Source: Linanthus parryae
Lineage: Eukaryota; Streptophyta; Magnoliopsida; Ericales; Polemoniaceae
Assembly: GCA_023055425.1 (NCBI GenBank)
Contig: JALGPY010000034.1
Span: 930,001-994,000, forward strand
Direction: 5' to 3'
DNA: 64,000 bases
Below the pieces are notes generated by a model, which was given only the letters and a program-made list of their open reading frames with translations, had not been told where the DNA came from and made no database searches. A program made the position numbers and the translations under genes. Numbering within the stretch: position 1 is the first letter of the stretch; each line of letters begins with the position of its first letter. This document shows, piece by piece, positions 11,391-21,488 of this stretch.

Positions 11391-14300
11391 TATGCCGTTC
11401 ATCCAACGTCATCTCAGTGTGCCCAACAACGTGAACATGTTTTGATCTTCACATATTTGGGAAGAAAAGGGAATAATTAACCTCCTGTGATCTAGTACAA
11501 CAGAATGACATGCTTTGTATATTCGTTGGATAAAACAAATGTCATATTCCAATTGGGGAATAAGAAGATGAAATACTTCTACGATATGCTTACTTTGTCA
11601 ACCGGTTTCAAGTGTAAAATGCACTTTATGACCGTTACTGTTTAGACATATAGGAGACAACTAAATATTTTTAGAAAATTAAAGACCTGAGCTCCATAGT
11701 GTCTAATGCCACATAGCTAGTAATTGCCACCAAAATGTCAGTTTACATGCCAAATCTATGGAACGACTAACTTCTCTAGAATGACAAAGAACATAAACTT
11801 TTCAACTATGATGCGACTATCGCAGCTTGTACCTATCCATCTCTATTTAATGAGTGGAATATGACTTCCAAGGCAACATAGAAAACAGTAGCGAACAATG
11901 CCAATATTGGAAAAGAGGCAACACGGCTAGCACAAGCATGATAGAATGATTGAAGACATGTAAGAAATCCCCAATTTACCCTGTCATTTCAGTGGTGCCA
12001 GACCATCGTTGTACTAGATAATTCTCTCTACACAGTTCTAGATTTTATTCGCCTCTCCCGTCCTTAATGTTGAATTTTGTAAACTCAAGATTAGTTTTGC
12101 GGTACTTCGTATATTTTAGATACTTATTAGCTAACTTATTTGTTAAGTTTCATAATTGTCAAACTTAGTGGCCGTAAATTGGAACTTGGACCTGAGCTGT
12201 GTTGCATACAAACAACGACGACATACAGACAGAGAAGAAGCAGCAGCGGCAAGTCTGTAAGGAGTTTTGTTTACTTCGCGAAGAAGAAAGCTGAAAGAGG
12301 CTGCAAATATGGGTATAAAAGGAAGTGTTACTGCTACCTACATTTGTAAAATATTCAAAATAAGAGAGAAGAAGAGTAAGAAAGAAAGGCCGAGCCGAAG
12401 CTCTGGTCATTGTGTTCCTGAGTTTTGTTGAAGAAGAACCTGAAGCTTCGTTGTAAGTGTTCTGAGTTATGATTCGAAGTTTATTATTGAATTACATAAA
12501 AGTATGCCCAATTTTTCTTGTTCCTATTTTGTTCTTTGACTGCTGAATTTGGTATCCCTCACCTTGCTTCAAATTTTATTCTTGAATTGCTAAATGGCCT
12601 TCTGTTTTGCAATGACTCGACTTTCTGGTTTCTCTTGCTATTGTTCTAGTGTAATTCATATTGTTTGAGCGGTTCAAAATTTGTTTTTTTTAGAAATTGT
12701 TTTTTTGTAGTCAACCAGGATTGAAGGCAGGACCTCATGCAGGGGCTTCCAACGCTCTACCACTTGAGCTACCACCCTAGCTGCATTCAAAATTTGGTTT
12801 TGAGTTCACTAATTGCATTGTTGTTGGAATAGTGCTCTTGTTTTCAGGAAACTTAATCTACAATTTCAAATTGGGTTATTCCGTTCGCAAAATATGGTAT
12901 CGGAGATGAGTTCAAATATGTATTCAGTGATTAGTTGTTATTTTCCAATTTGTTGGACAAGCAATTTCTTCTTTCCTCAATTCCCTACGTTAGGGAAGGA
13001 GAACTATGAAAAACTAGAGCATTCAAATAGGGTATTGATATTCAAGACTTGTGGCATTTGATTGAGAAGGGAATTGATGAACCAGCTGCACAAGAACCAG
13101 AAGAAAGGTTGTCCGAGGCTCAAAATTTGAACTTAAAATAGTCAGGAAGCAAGATAAGAAAGACTTGTTCTTGCTGTCCGAAGGTGTTGGTGAGGCTAGT
13201 TTTGAGAATGCTTCTGCAGCTAAATACAAGAGGTTGGAATATTCTTAGGAATTCGTGTAGAGGAATTGAGAAGACTATAAGGGTAAGGCTGAAAGTTCAA
13301 AGAGGTGAGATGGAGATACTGTGTATGAACGAGAATGAATATGTAATTAAGAAGAATAGATGAGCATATACCCCAATAGAATATTAAGAAGAAAACCTTA
13401 AAAGCATTACTGAAAAATGACGTGACTGCCTCGAAACAAGAATCAAACTTGCCCATCAAACAAGCATAAGGTCCTTGCAGATTATGAGGAAAAAATCTAT
13501 ACCGAGAAATAGGCTAGTTTCATACCAAGCAGGAAAAACCGAAAAGAAGATAACTTGAGAATTAAACAAAACACCAAGCTCGTCCATACAATACATAAAG
13601 GACAAGTGAAGCTTCGACAACTTCTTCCTTGCCGCATTTCCGTAGAGTCCTGGCGGTTGGAAAGTTAGATAGAAAATTTGTGCTGAGAGTGTGTATGGAA
13701 TCATTTAGTTTCGTTTTAGTATCATCGATGTGATCATGCTTCCAGTCACAGACAATAAGTGATAGAAAAGCAATAAGCAAATGTTCATTTAGCACCGGTT
13801 AGCAAAGTCGATCTCATGTCCTTGCTTAGCTTCTGTAGCAATAGCAACGCATGCTACTTCAGCAAGTATACGCCTCAAGCCCTAATATACAACACGGTCT
13901 GGTGTTCTTTCATTATATCAGGAAAAAGTACAATAGCTAGTCATGCTCATAGTTTTATGTTTAAGCTCAAGAATTTATGCCTCATGGCAAGTGAGATCAT
14001 ATGGGTCATAACCCATAGTGCAATACCTACATGATAGAATTACATAGTGCATGTTTAGTAAGTCGCCACTCTGAAGTACATAATTGATATATATGAGCAA
14101 ATAACAAGTTAGTACACAAAGGACATCATTCAGCTAGAACAAGCGAGAAAATTTCATTTCATCTGCTCTCAAGGAAAGAGAAAACGTGGCATTTAGTACA
14201 TGGTGTTTTACCAGCTTAGAAAAGAACATGAACTTTCGCCATAAGATTATATGAAATACAATACATATTTACCACCTAAAAGCCCCTTTTGAACATTTCA

Positions 14301-16003
14301 AAGAACTTTTCACTCTTATTATCTATAAAAAAAACTCTGCATGACGGTCGACGGCGGGGAATGGCTAAACACGAGGGGGCTCCAATGTTGTTGAACGGGC
14401 GGAGCAATCAAATACATAAAGGAGGACGATGGTGATGAGCTGTGCTGGTGAAGTTAGTGAACATATTATCGGAGTCTGTAAGTTTTCTATCTATGCATAT
14501 TTCGTTAGATTTCTTTACGAACCTTGAAACCAAGATCGGCATAAAAGAAGACCTACAATGGGAGGTCAAATCGCCGATCACATGATTGAGATTCAGGTAA
14601 GTTGATTCCCCTTCAAGAACTTTATTACTTCCGGCTACAAGATTTTATTAGAACCCCATTAGGAAGTTTGTGGGCAGGTTTTAAATCTAGATATTATTAC
14701 GTAGAGACACGGTTCTAATCAATAATTCGATTTAGAGGTATGATGTCATAATATATCGATTAAATCCTATCTTTAAACATCCTTACGGGGTCCTAATCAA
14801 ATGTCAGCCAGAAGTAGAGAGTTCTTGAAGGAAAATGAACTTACATGAATCTCAACTAAGTGATAGGCGATTTGCATCTGACCTCTCGTCGCAAGACCTT
14901 TTTGATGCAGATCTTGGTTTGTACGTTTTTAAATATATCTAGAGATATAAAAAAATTGGACTCCGATGAAGCTCATCACCGTTGTCTTCTTTAGGTGTTT
15001 GATTGTGCCACCCATTCAACACCATCAGAGCTCCCTGGCATTTAGCCATTCACTGCCGCCGACTTTTTTAATTGGGTTTATTTATAGAGAAGAAGAGTTA
15101 AAACATCTTTTAAATGACCTAAAGAGGCCTATAGGTTGTAAATATATATTAAATTTCATGTAAATCTTATGACGAAAGGCGACATCATTTTTTAGCACCT
15201 AAAACCTAAGTCACCTAGAGCGGGAGCGCAAACTGAAGCGAGAGCGGGAAAACGTCTAATTTCAGAAGGATCGCATTTGAGAGCGTCATGAGAGCGTCTA
15301 TATATAATATTTATTTACTACAATTTTATGAAGAAAACTAATATATACATATGATAATGTGATTTTACACATGAGAATATTTTTATTAAAGGGGTTGTCA
15401 GTATTCATTTGTCAAATAGATTGCTTCAAAAGGAAGAATAATGTTTAAATAGTTGAATTATCAAACTGACACATAATAAATTGAGATTAATCATCAAGTA
15501 TAGTCCAAACTAATGGTAAATTGGCTTTAAAAAAGTAATTCGCCTACGAAAACGAGCTCTCTATTTTTGCGAGCGCCTTTAGAGCGAGGTTTGATCTCGA
15601 AAGTGCCATAGCGAGGTTTGGGAGCGAGATGTACTAAATGCCACATTGTGGTACAGATTTGAAATTGAGAGATTTCTTACTAAAAACTGCTAATATCTCT
15701 AGCGAAAATGACCTTAAGCACAAAGAGAAACAAGAGTCATCCAGATTGTCCACTCGTAAAACCATGAGGGAAATCTGTTTTCACGGATTGTTTACTGTTT
15801 TTTCAGGAAAATGTTTGGTTTAAGAAGGAACAATAAATGTCGGATGAAAATTGAAAAAAACATGAGATTAAAAGTTAATCGCGAACACCACATCTAAATG
15901 AAATTAATCCCTAGAAAACAACTCTTTACAATACTCATAGGTTCTCTTGATTAGTGAGCTTATATCCGGACAAAGAAAAAAGCATCTTCTGGCCCATCAT
16001 AAT
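11391..16003. other. Long non-coding stretch without a supported gene
   Basis: None of the short reading frames in these 4.6 kb resembles a known protein. Contents I can name are a tRNA-derived SINE-like unit near 12706-12790 and a segment at about 15190-15640 rich in the pentamer GAGCG at both edges, which may be a degraded DNA transposon. A possible short exon (MGGQIADHMIEIQ followed by GTAAG) at 14550-14600 is too short to call. Confidence 0.5.
12706..12790 (-). repeat. tRNA-derived SINE-like unit
   Basis: On the minus strand the sequence reads GGTAGCTCAAGTGGTAGAGC (box A region, 12755-12774) and then a box B-like CCTTCAATCCTGG (12716-12728). This is tRNA-like internal promoter order and spacing. 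The acceptor stem does not pair and the anticodon arm is irregular, so it is not a working tRNA gene. Confidence 0.45.
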
Positions 16004-16193
16004 GAGAGATTTTTGTTTGCTCTAGAGCAAATGATGTGGACCTGCTCTAAGCATACAACACGGAAAACATGTTGAAGAAATAAAATGAGTGACAGACAAA
16101 AGAAAGTGAATTTCCTACCTGTATGACGTTTGGTGTGATGTATTGATTAGAGAACCATGTCAAATTTGCTCTTGGAGCAAGCAATGACTACTC
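16004..16193. mobile_element. 190-bp Mutator-like MITE, copy 1
   Basis: Terminal inverted repeats of about 50 bases begin GAGAGATTTTTGTTTGCTC and end with the complement of GAGTAGTCATTGCTTGCTC. The insertion is flanked by 9-base direct repeats CATCATAAT (15995-16003) and CATCATAAC (16194-16202), with one mismatch. A 9-base target duplication with long TIRs points to the Mutator superfamily. It encodes nothing and must depend on a transposase elsewhere. A sister copy lies at 20313-20503. Confidence 0.8.
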
Positions 16194-16437
16194 CATCATA
16201 ACTCGATTCCAGTGGTATGTTATGCGTGGGTAAACATTTATGTAATTTGTGTCCCATGTTTTTGGTAGTCCATGTCTCATCAATCAGGAACCCAATTACC
16301 CTCGGTGGGATCCCAGAGAACAAACTTGTTAGAGGATAAAAGAGACAAACAAGCCCCACCATGAAAACATTAACTACGAAACAAGGCAAAAACACGAAAC
16401 TGTATAATGAGGGCCGTGTACCATTGCTTTTTGCACA

Positions 16438-16776
16438 GAATACTCATCTTTGAAGCTCGCCACCGTTGCCTCCTTCTGAGTGAACATCGATAGCCGTTTC
16501 TCTTCCTCCAGTGTCTTTCCGTTCGTCACCCTTTGGTCGCCGCACTTCCTAGGGTTTACCGATGGATTCATGTTGATGGTTTTTATTGGAGAAGCGACCG
16601 ATGGTGATGGTCGCAGCAAATGGAGGCGGAGAGACGCAACTTGTTCGTCTGATGAATGAGAGAGGACACTAGGGCTTCTTTTTTTTTTTGAACAATGATA
16701 CTAGCGCTCTTATCGGATAGAGAACTTGCATCGTTACATAGCATTATTTTCATTTTTTTTTTAGGAAACAATTAAG
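16438..16776. repeat. Local duplicate Y, copy 1
   Basis: This segment and 17806-18200 share a collinear series of phrases, including TGAGTGAACATC, CGTCACCCTTTGGTCGCCGC, ATTCATGTTGATGG and TCTTATCGGATAGAGAACTT. The minus strand has a frame of about 80 residues here (MNPSVNPRKCGDQRV...). It is not conserved in frame in the second copy and is not recognised. Confidence 0.6.
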
Positions 16777-16941
16777 CCAAGGGGTTGGCCTAGTGGTGAC
16801 GCTTGAGACTATGTGTTTTTGAGATCTCGGGATCAAACTCCAAAGCCCACGACGATCAATAATCCTCGAGTGCCTGGTGAATTTAGTTGAAAGTACTTTG
16901 GCCGGATACCACTAATATTGGATACCACTAATATCTAAAAA
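16777..16941 (+). repeat. tRNA-derived SINE
   Basis: Box A-like TTGGCCTAGTGGT (16785-16797) is followed about 35 bases later by box B-like GGATCAAACTCC (16830-16842), matching the RNA polymerase III promoter spacing of plant SINEs. The 3' part contains two copies of GGATACCACTAATAT before a short A-rich end. Exact ends and target duplication are not certain. Confidence 0.5.
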
Positions 16942-17333
16942 AAACGACTATTTACATCTTTTTTGTGTTTCCTACAAACTAAATTTAAGAAATTAATTTA
17001 AGGTTGAGAATAAAAGATATATTTTATGCAATATTTTTTTAGATATGTTATACGCAGTTTACGATGAAGAAGTAAAACTTAATGTCTGATACATATACAT
17101 ATCGAGAATATACGAACTAACGATACTAAAATTTAATTTTAACAATAAAGGGGTGGAAAATGGGTTGTCGGAGAGTCTACGAGTTAAATTGATCCATTTA
17201 TGATACACCTAACGTAACCCATTTGTAACTGGAAACCCACCCAACTCGCTCGTCGTAATAGGCGTTCGCTGATGAGGATGATGATGGAGAGTTCTTGTGG
17301 CAGAGCTAATACAATACGTGATCCAGATGCAGT

Positions 17334-17431
17334 AACTCATAGAGATAGATGATGGTGAAGAATGAAAATAAGTAATGTTCATAACTCATAGAGATAGATG
17401 ATGGTGAAGAATGAAAATAAGTAATGTTCAC
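17334..17431. repeat. Two-copy 49-bp tandem repeat
   Basis: The unit starting AACTCATAGAGATAGATGAT occurs at 17334 and again at 17383, with an apparently perfect second copy. This is a recent local duplication with no coding content. Confidence 0.75.
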
Positions 17432-17567
17432 GGAGAAGCGACATCTAGTTGGATGTATAATTGTGATGAATCCTAAGAATCTCTAGGAAGATGATGGCTT
17501 CCTTACAAAATCATTAGTTACGGTCCAGCGGTGTTAGGGCATTAATCGCGCCCCCCTCAAGGGGTCT

Positions 17568-18390
17568 AGCGAAGATATTTGGAGATCGCTACCATTAATA
17601 CGGATAACTACATATATATGTGTTGAAAAGGTCTTCTCTATGTCATCAAAGAGTCGCAGATGGGACATCAAGCACATGCGACGAGCCTTATTCCAACCTG
17701 CGTCTAGATTTTCATGTACAATCCTCTCACATTGCCTTGTTGTGTCTATTGCGAACGAGCCTATCAGACACTTCCCGAAATCATTCACCGCTTCATGCAC
17801 ATAATACTCATCTTAGCTCACCACCGTCGTTCCTTATGAGTGAACATCAATAGCCATTTCTCTTGCTCGTCACCCCTTGATCGGTGTCTTTCTATTCGTC
17901 ACCCTTTGGTCGCCGCTCTTCCTAGGGATTTCATAGGGCTTTCAAACCTATAAATTTATGGACCGGCCGGTCCGAGAGGAATTCATGTTGATGGCTTTCA
18001 TTGGAGAAGCGGCAGTGGTGCTTGTCACAACTAATATTGGAGGCGGCGAGAGGCACCTTACTCACGTCTGAATGAATAAGGCAATGAGAGGCCCCGTGGT
18101 GAGGAAACCAGGGTTTCTTATCGGATAGAGAACTTACATCATGAGATGGAATTATTTTTTAGTTTTTTCTTTTTTTTTAGGAAATAATACTATTTAAGCC
18201 CCAAGGGTCGGGGGTGTCACTGCTTTAAGCATGCACCATTAAGTGGTAAAATCAAAGATCTCAAGGGATCGTTACCATTAATAACCGGAACTGCATATAT
18301 AAGGGTTAGACAAGTCTTCTCTATGAAACACAAGGGTCGCAGATGCGACATCTAGCTACCACCTTTGACGAGCCTTATTCCAACTTTCAA
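17568..18390. repeat. Local duplications X1, Y2, X2
   Basis: Segment X (with ATCGCTACCATTAATA, GTCTTCTCTATG and GACGAGCCTTATTCCAAC) occurs at about 17568-17703 and again at about 18255-18390. Between them lies the second copy of Y (17806-18200), whose partner is at 16438-16776. The order X-Y-X suggests stepwise tandem duplication of a roughly 0.7-kb unit, followed by divergence. No gene is visible. Confidence 0.55.
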
Positions 18391-19105
18391 GTCACTCGAT
18401 CCCTTGATTTTCGTGCGTGCTGCAATCTGCGAAGCGACCCTTTTTCAGGTCTCCCTATATTGGACCGTCTCAAAGATATTAGGGGCCTAAGGCAAAAGTT
18501 ATGAATGCGGCCTAGGATAAATTAGAAACATAGTGTTACTAATTGATGATTTTTATCTGAGCCCAACCTTCAGTTTTATGCCGCTGGAGGCACGACTACG
18601 TTAATATTTACAAGCATAGGAGATAGAAAGAGAAAATAAGAAAACAATGATATTTTTCCAGTTAACCATGCATTTTCCTGTCGTGCTGTCGTCGTCTTTA
18701 CATCTGTTTCAACGCCACGACCACATCTTCTCCCTCATTGTCGATGTATAGCTTCTCTTGTGCTAGAGATATAGAGTGTATGTGCTAAAAGAAAACATGG
18801 GCTTATTATATGTAATCACATTTGTTATTGCTCAAACTTCAAATTTCCTGATGGTGAAGGCCCAATACAATTATTTCTCTTGTATGATAAAAAAGTCCAT
18901 CAGATGACAAATTCCTTTATACCTTAATTATTATCCTAACAAAGGATAGCTCCAATCATCAAGTATCCCGTCAACCAAACACAGAGTTTAAGGCAGCTGT
19001 CTTTTACTGAACAATCTAGGTTTTGAGAACACCCTATCAGCTGTCATCATCTCTTACTCCAAAAAAAGAAACCCTAGATATCCGTGAAATCTATGCGGCC
19101 GGAAA
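18391..19105. other. Intergenic, upstream of F-box copy
   Basis: No coding sequence is recognisable. This would be the promoter side of the plus-strand F-box copy starting at 19106, but I could not assign a TATA box or transcription start with confidence. Confidence 0.4.
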
Positions 19106-20086
19106 ATGAGGCGGCGGGTGACCAAAGATGGAAGCAGCAACGGCGGAGTTTCAAGAAACAGACGGAACAAATCTAGAAGCAGAAGTGGTGGTGTAGTGTT
19201 AAGCGACGATCTCATCGTTGAGCTGCTTTTGAGACTCCCAGTGAAGTCTCTGATGCGACTCATGTCTGCAAAAAATGGTACGAACTAATCCATTCCCCAC
19301 ATTTCATCTACCTGCACTATAAACGCATGAATGAGCACAATAAAATGAAGAAAACCATGTTATTGTCATGTTTGGGGACTCGTAGTAGCCATGAAATGAC
19401 GACGAATGTCTGCTTCTTATTTGATGGTGTGCCATTGGAATTGGCTGTTCCTGGATTCTCAGAATCAGTCACCATTCTAGGTTGTGTTCACGGTGTCGTT
19501 TGCTTGGCACTCACAAAGTGGTCTATGTACCCATCAAAGTCTACCAAGTTTTGCCGTATGGAACCCCGCCACCAATAACTATAGAGAGATCGGTTTTATG
19601 GTCGATGGACAAGGACCTGGTAACAGTTATAGGAACATTGCGTATCGGGGATTCGGGTTTTCTTTGGATGGAACGAGAGTTCATTTCAAGGTGGCACAAA
19701 TATGGTTTCCTTATACGAAGGATGATGCACCAGAAGACTTTATTGTGCCCTAGTAGAGATATTCTCTTCTGGCTCTAATTCGTGGAGCGAAAAGAAGATT
19801 GACCTCCCTTGTCGTATCGGGTTGCGTACCGGTGTGTTTGCTCTTTCTTATAGCTACCTAATAAACTGGCACATGTATTGGCTTCTAGATTTCGATGGTC
19901 GTACGGGGAAAAGCGAAACATTTCTTCTTTGTTTTGACATGATCAATGAGGTTTTTAAACGAATCGAGATGCCATGTGACTGCGTGAACAAAGACTTGCA
20001 TCTTGTGGCTTACAAGGAGTCTCTTGCAATGTTTGATCATAAGAGCCGTATAAGAAGTCTTTCCTATTCCGACATTGATGTGTGGG
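19106..20086 (+). pseudogene. F-box/F-box-associated protein pseudogene (block B, plus copy)
   Basis: The family order is clear. A basic leader (MRRRVTKDGSSNGG) is followed by an F-box (LSDDLIVELLLRLPVKSLMR), LSCLGTRSSHEMTTNVCFLFD, PLELAVPGF, VTILGCVHGVVCLALTKW and REIGFMVDGQGPG. FGFSLDGTRVHFKVAQIWFP, LLCFDMINEVFKRIEMPCD, YKESLAMFDHK and SYSDIDVWV complete it. The frame breaks near 19270, inside the F-box before the KKW motif, where bases are missing relative to the block A copies. It breaks again near 19560 and 19750, so no full-length protein can be made. The normal C-terminus (QSWSK...LYLYDP) is missing because at 20086 the sequence turns into the opposite-strand copy. Confidence 0.85.
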
Positions 20087-21300
20087 TATATCAATTTATG
20101 AATAGGAAAGAACAATATCAATTTCTGATTAGGAAAGACTTGTTATTGTACCAATCTTAAGATCAAACACGGCGAGTGATTCTTTGTAAACCACAAAATG
20201 CATGTCATGTCTCACAGTCACATGGCATCTCGATTCTCTTAAACTCCTCATTGATCATGTCAAAACACAGAAAAAATGTTTCTATTTTCCCCGTAAGACC
20301 ATTGAAATCTAGGAGAAATTTTTGTTTGCTCTAAGAGCAAATACACGTGGTGCTTCAATCAATACAGCACATGACACGTCAGAAAGAAAGAGAATGCGTG
20401 GCAGACAAAAAAAAATGGATTCCTACATGTTCATGACGTGTCCTGTGATGTATTGATTAAAGCACCACGTCATATTTGCTCTTGGAGCAAGCAATAATTA
20501 CTCGAAATCTAGATACCAATACATGTACCAGTTTAAATGGTAGCTATAAAAAAGAGCAAACGAACCTGTACGCGCTCGGCAAGGGAGGTCAATCATTTTT
20601 TCACTCCACTAATTGGAGCGGGAAGAGAATATCTGGACTAGCGCACTACAAGAGTCTACTGGTGCATATCTGTGCCACCTTAAACTGAACTTTCCGTCGC
20701 ATCCAAAGAAAACCGAAAACCCCACGACATCGTCTTCCTGTAGTTGGGATCAGGTCCTTGCCCACCGGTCATGAAATCTATTTCTCTATAGTTATTGGCG
20801 GCGAGGTTCCAGAGGGAAAACTTGGTAAACTTTGATGGGTCCATAGACCATTTTGTGAGCGAAAAGCAACCACACCATGAAAACAACCTAGAATTGTAAG
20901 AGTCTGGCAATCTTGTAAAGCTAATTCCATGACGACACTATCAAATTTGAAGCAGATATTCGTCGTAATTCCATGGCTACTACGAGTACCCAAACATGAC
21001 AATAACGAGGTTTACTTCTTCTTCTTCTTATTGTGCTCATTCATGTTTTTATAATGCAGGTAGATGAAATTAGAGGAATTAATGAGATCGTACCATTTTC
21101 TGCAGGCTAACTGGAATCGCATCGAGACTTCACTCGAAGTCTCAACAGCAGCTCAGCGATTCCATCGTCGGTTAACACTACTACACCATGTCTGCTTCTA
21201 GATTTGTTCGATCTGTTGTTTCTAGAAAGTGCACCATTTCTGGTTCCATCGTCGGTTGTAGAATCATCATCGACCTCCGCAGGAAGAGGTTACGAGGTTG
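20087..21300 (-). pseudogene. F-box/F-box-associated protein pseudogene (block B, minus copy)
   Basis: Read right to left, the same family motifs appear: LLxVP-like F-box remnants near 21120, LSCLGTRSSHGITTNICFKFD (20940-21002), REIDFMTGGQGPDPNYRKT (20740-20800) and then the C-terminal part to about 20110. Frameshifts and stops occur throughout. A 191-bp MITE (20313-20503) interrupts it. Without the MITE its length of about 1.0 kb matches the plus-strand copy at 19106-20086, to which it is joined tail to tail with no spacer. It is most similar to the minus-strand copy at 1916-3232. Confidence 0.8.
20313..20503. mobile_element. 191-bp Mutator-like MITE, copy 2
   Basis: The ends GAGAAATTTTTGTTTGCTC and the complement of GAGTAATTATTGCTTGCTC belong to inverted repeats of about 55 bases. 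The element is flanked by perfect 9-base target duplications GAAATCTAG (20304-20312 and 20504-20512). The homologous site in block A (2431-2439) has a single GAAATCTAG and no insertion, so it is an empty site. It is the same family as 16004-16193. Confidence 0.88.
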
Positions 21301-21303
21301 AAA

Positions 21304-21446
21304 ATGAGCCGGCGGGTGACAAGACCAACCTCGAAACCCTGACTTACGGAGGTTGATGATGATTCTACAACCAACGATGAAACCAGAAATGGTGGAGTTT
21401 CTATGAACACTTCGAACAAATCCAGAAGCACAAATATGGTTGTTAA
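21304..21446 (+). pseudogene. F-box leader stub (block B)
   Basis: The ATGAGCCGGCGGGTGACAAG leader and the following Asp/Ser-rich codons match the plus-strand F-box copy starting at 3240. The stub stops at about 21446, before the F-box itself, at a perfect fold-back that leads into copia sequence. It forms the head-to-head partner of the minus copy ending at 21300, as in block A. Confidence 0.7.
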
Positions 21447-21488
21447 GCTTCTAGGTTTACTTGGGAACAACCAAGTAAACCTAGAAGC
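21447..21488. repeat. Perfect 18-bp inverted repeat with 6-nt loop
   Basis: GCTTCTAGGTTTACTTGG (21447-21464) is the exact complement of CCAAGTAAACCTAGAAGC (21471-21488), with loop GAACAA. Only the right arm belongs to copia integrase: block A has a similar CAAGTAAACCTAGAAGC at 4079-4095. The left arm is therefore an added inverted copy at the F-box/copia breakpoint, typical of fold-back repair or template switching. Confidence 0.85.

Noticed and set aside
12706..12790. A functional tRNA gene
   Set aside because: Boxes A and B are tRNA-like, but acceptor and anticodon stems do not pair. A SINE-like unit is the better reading.
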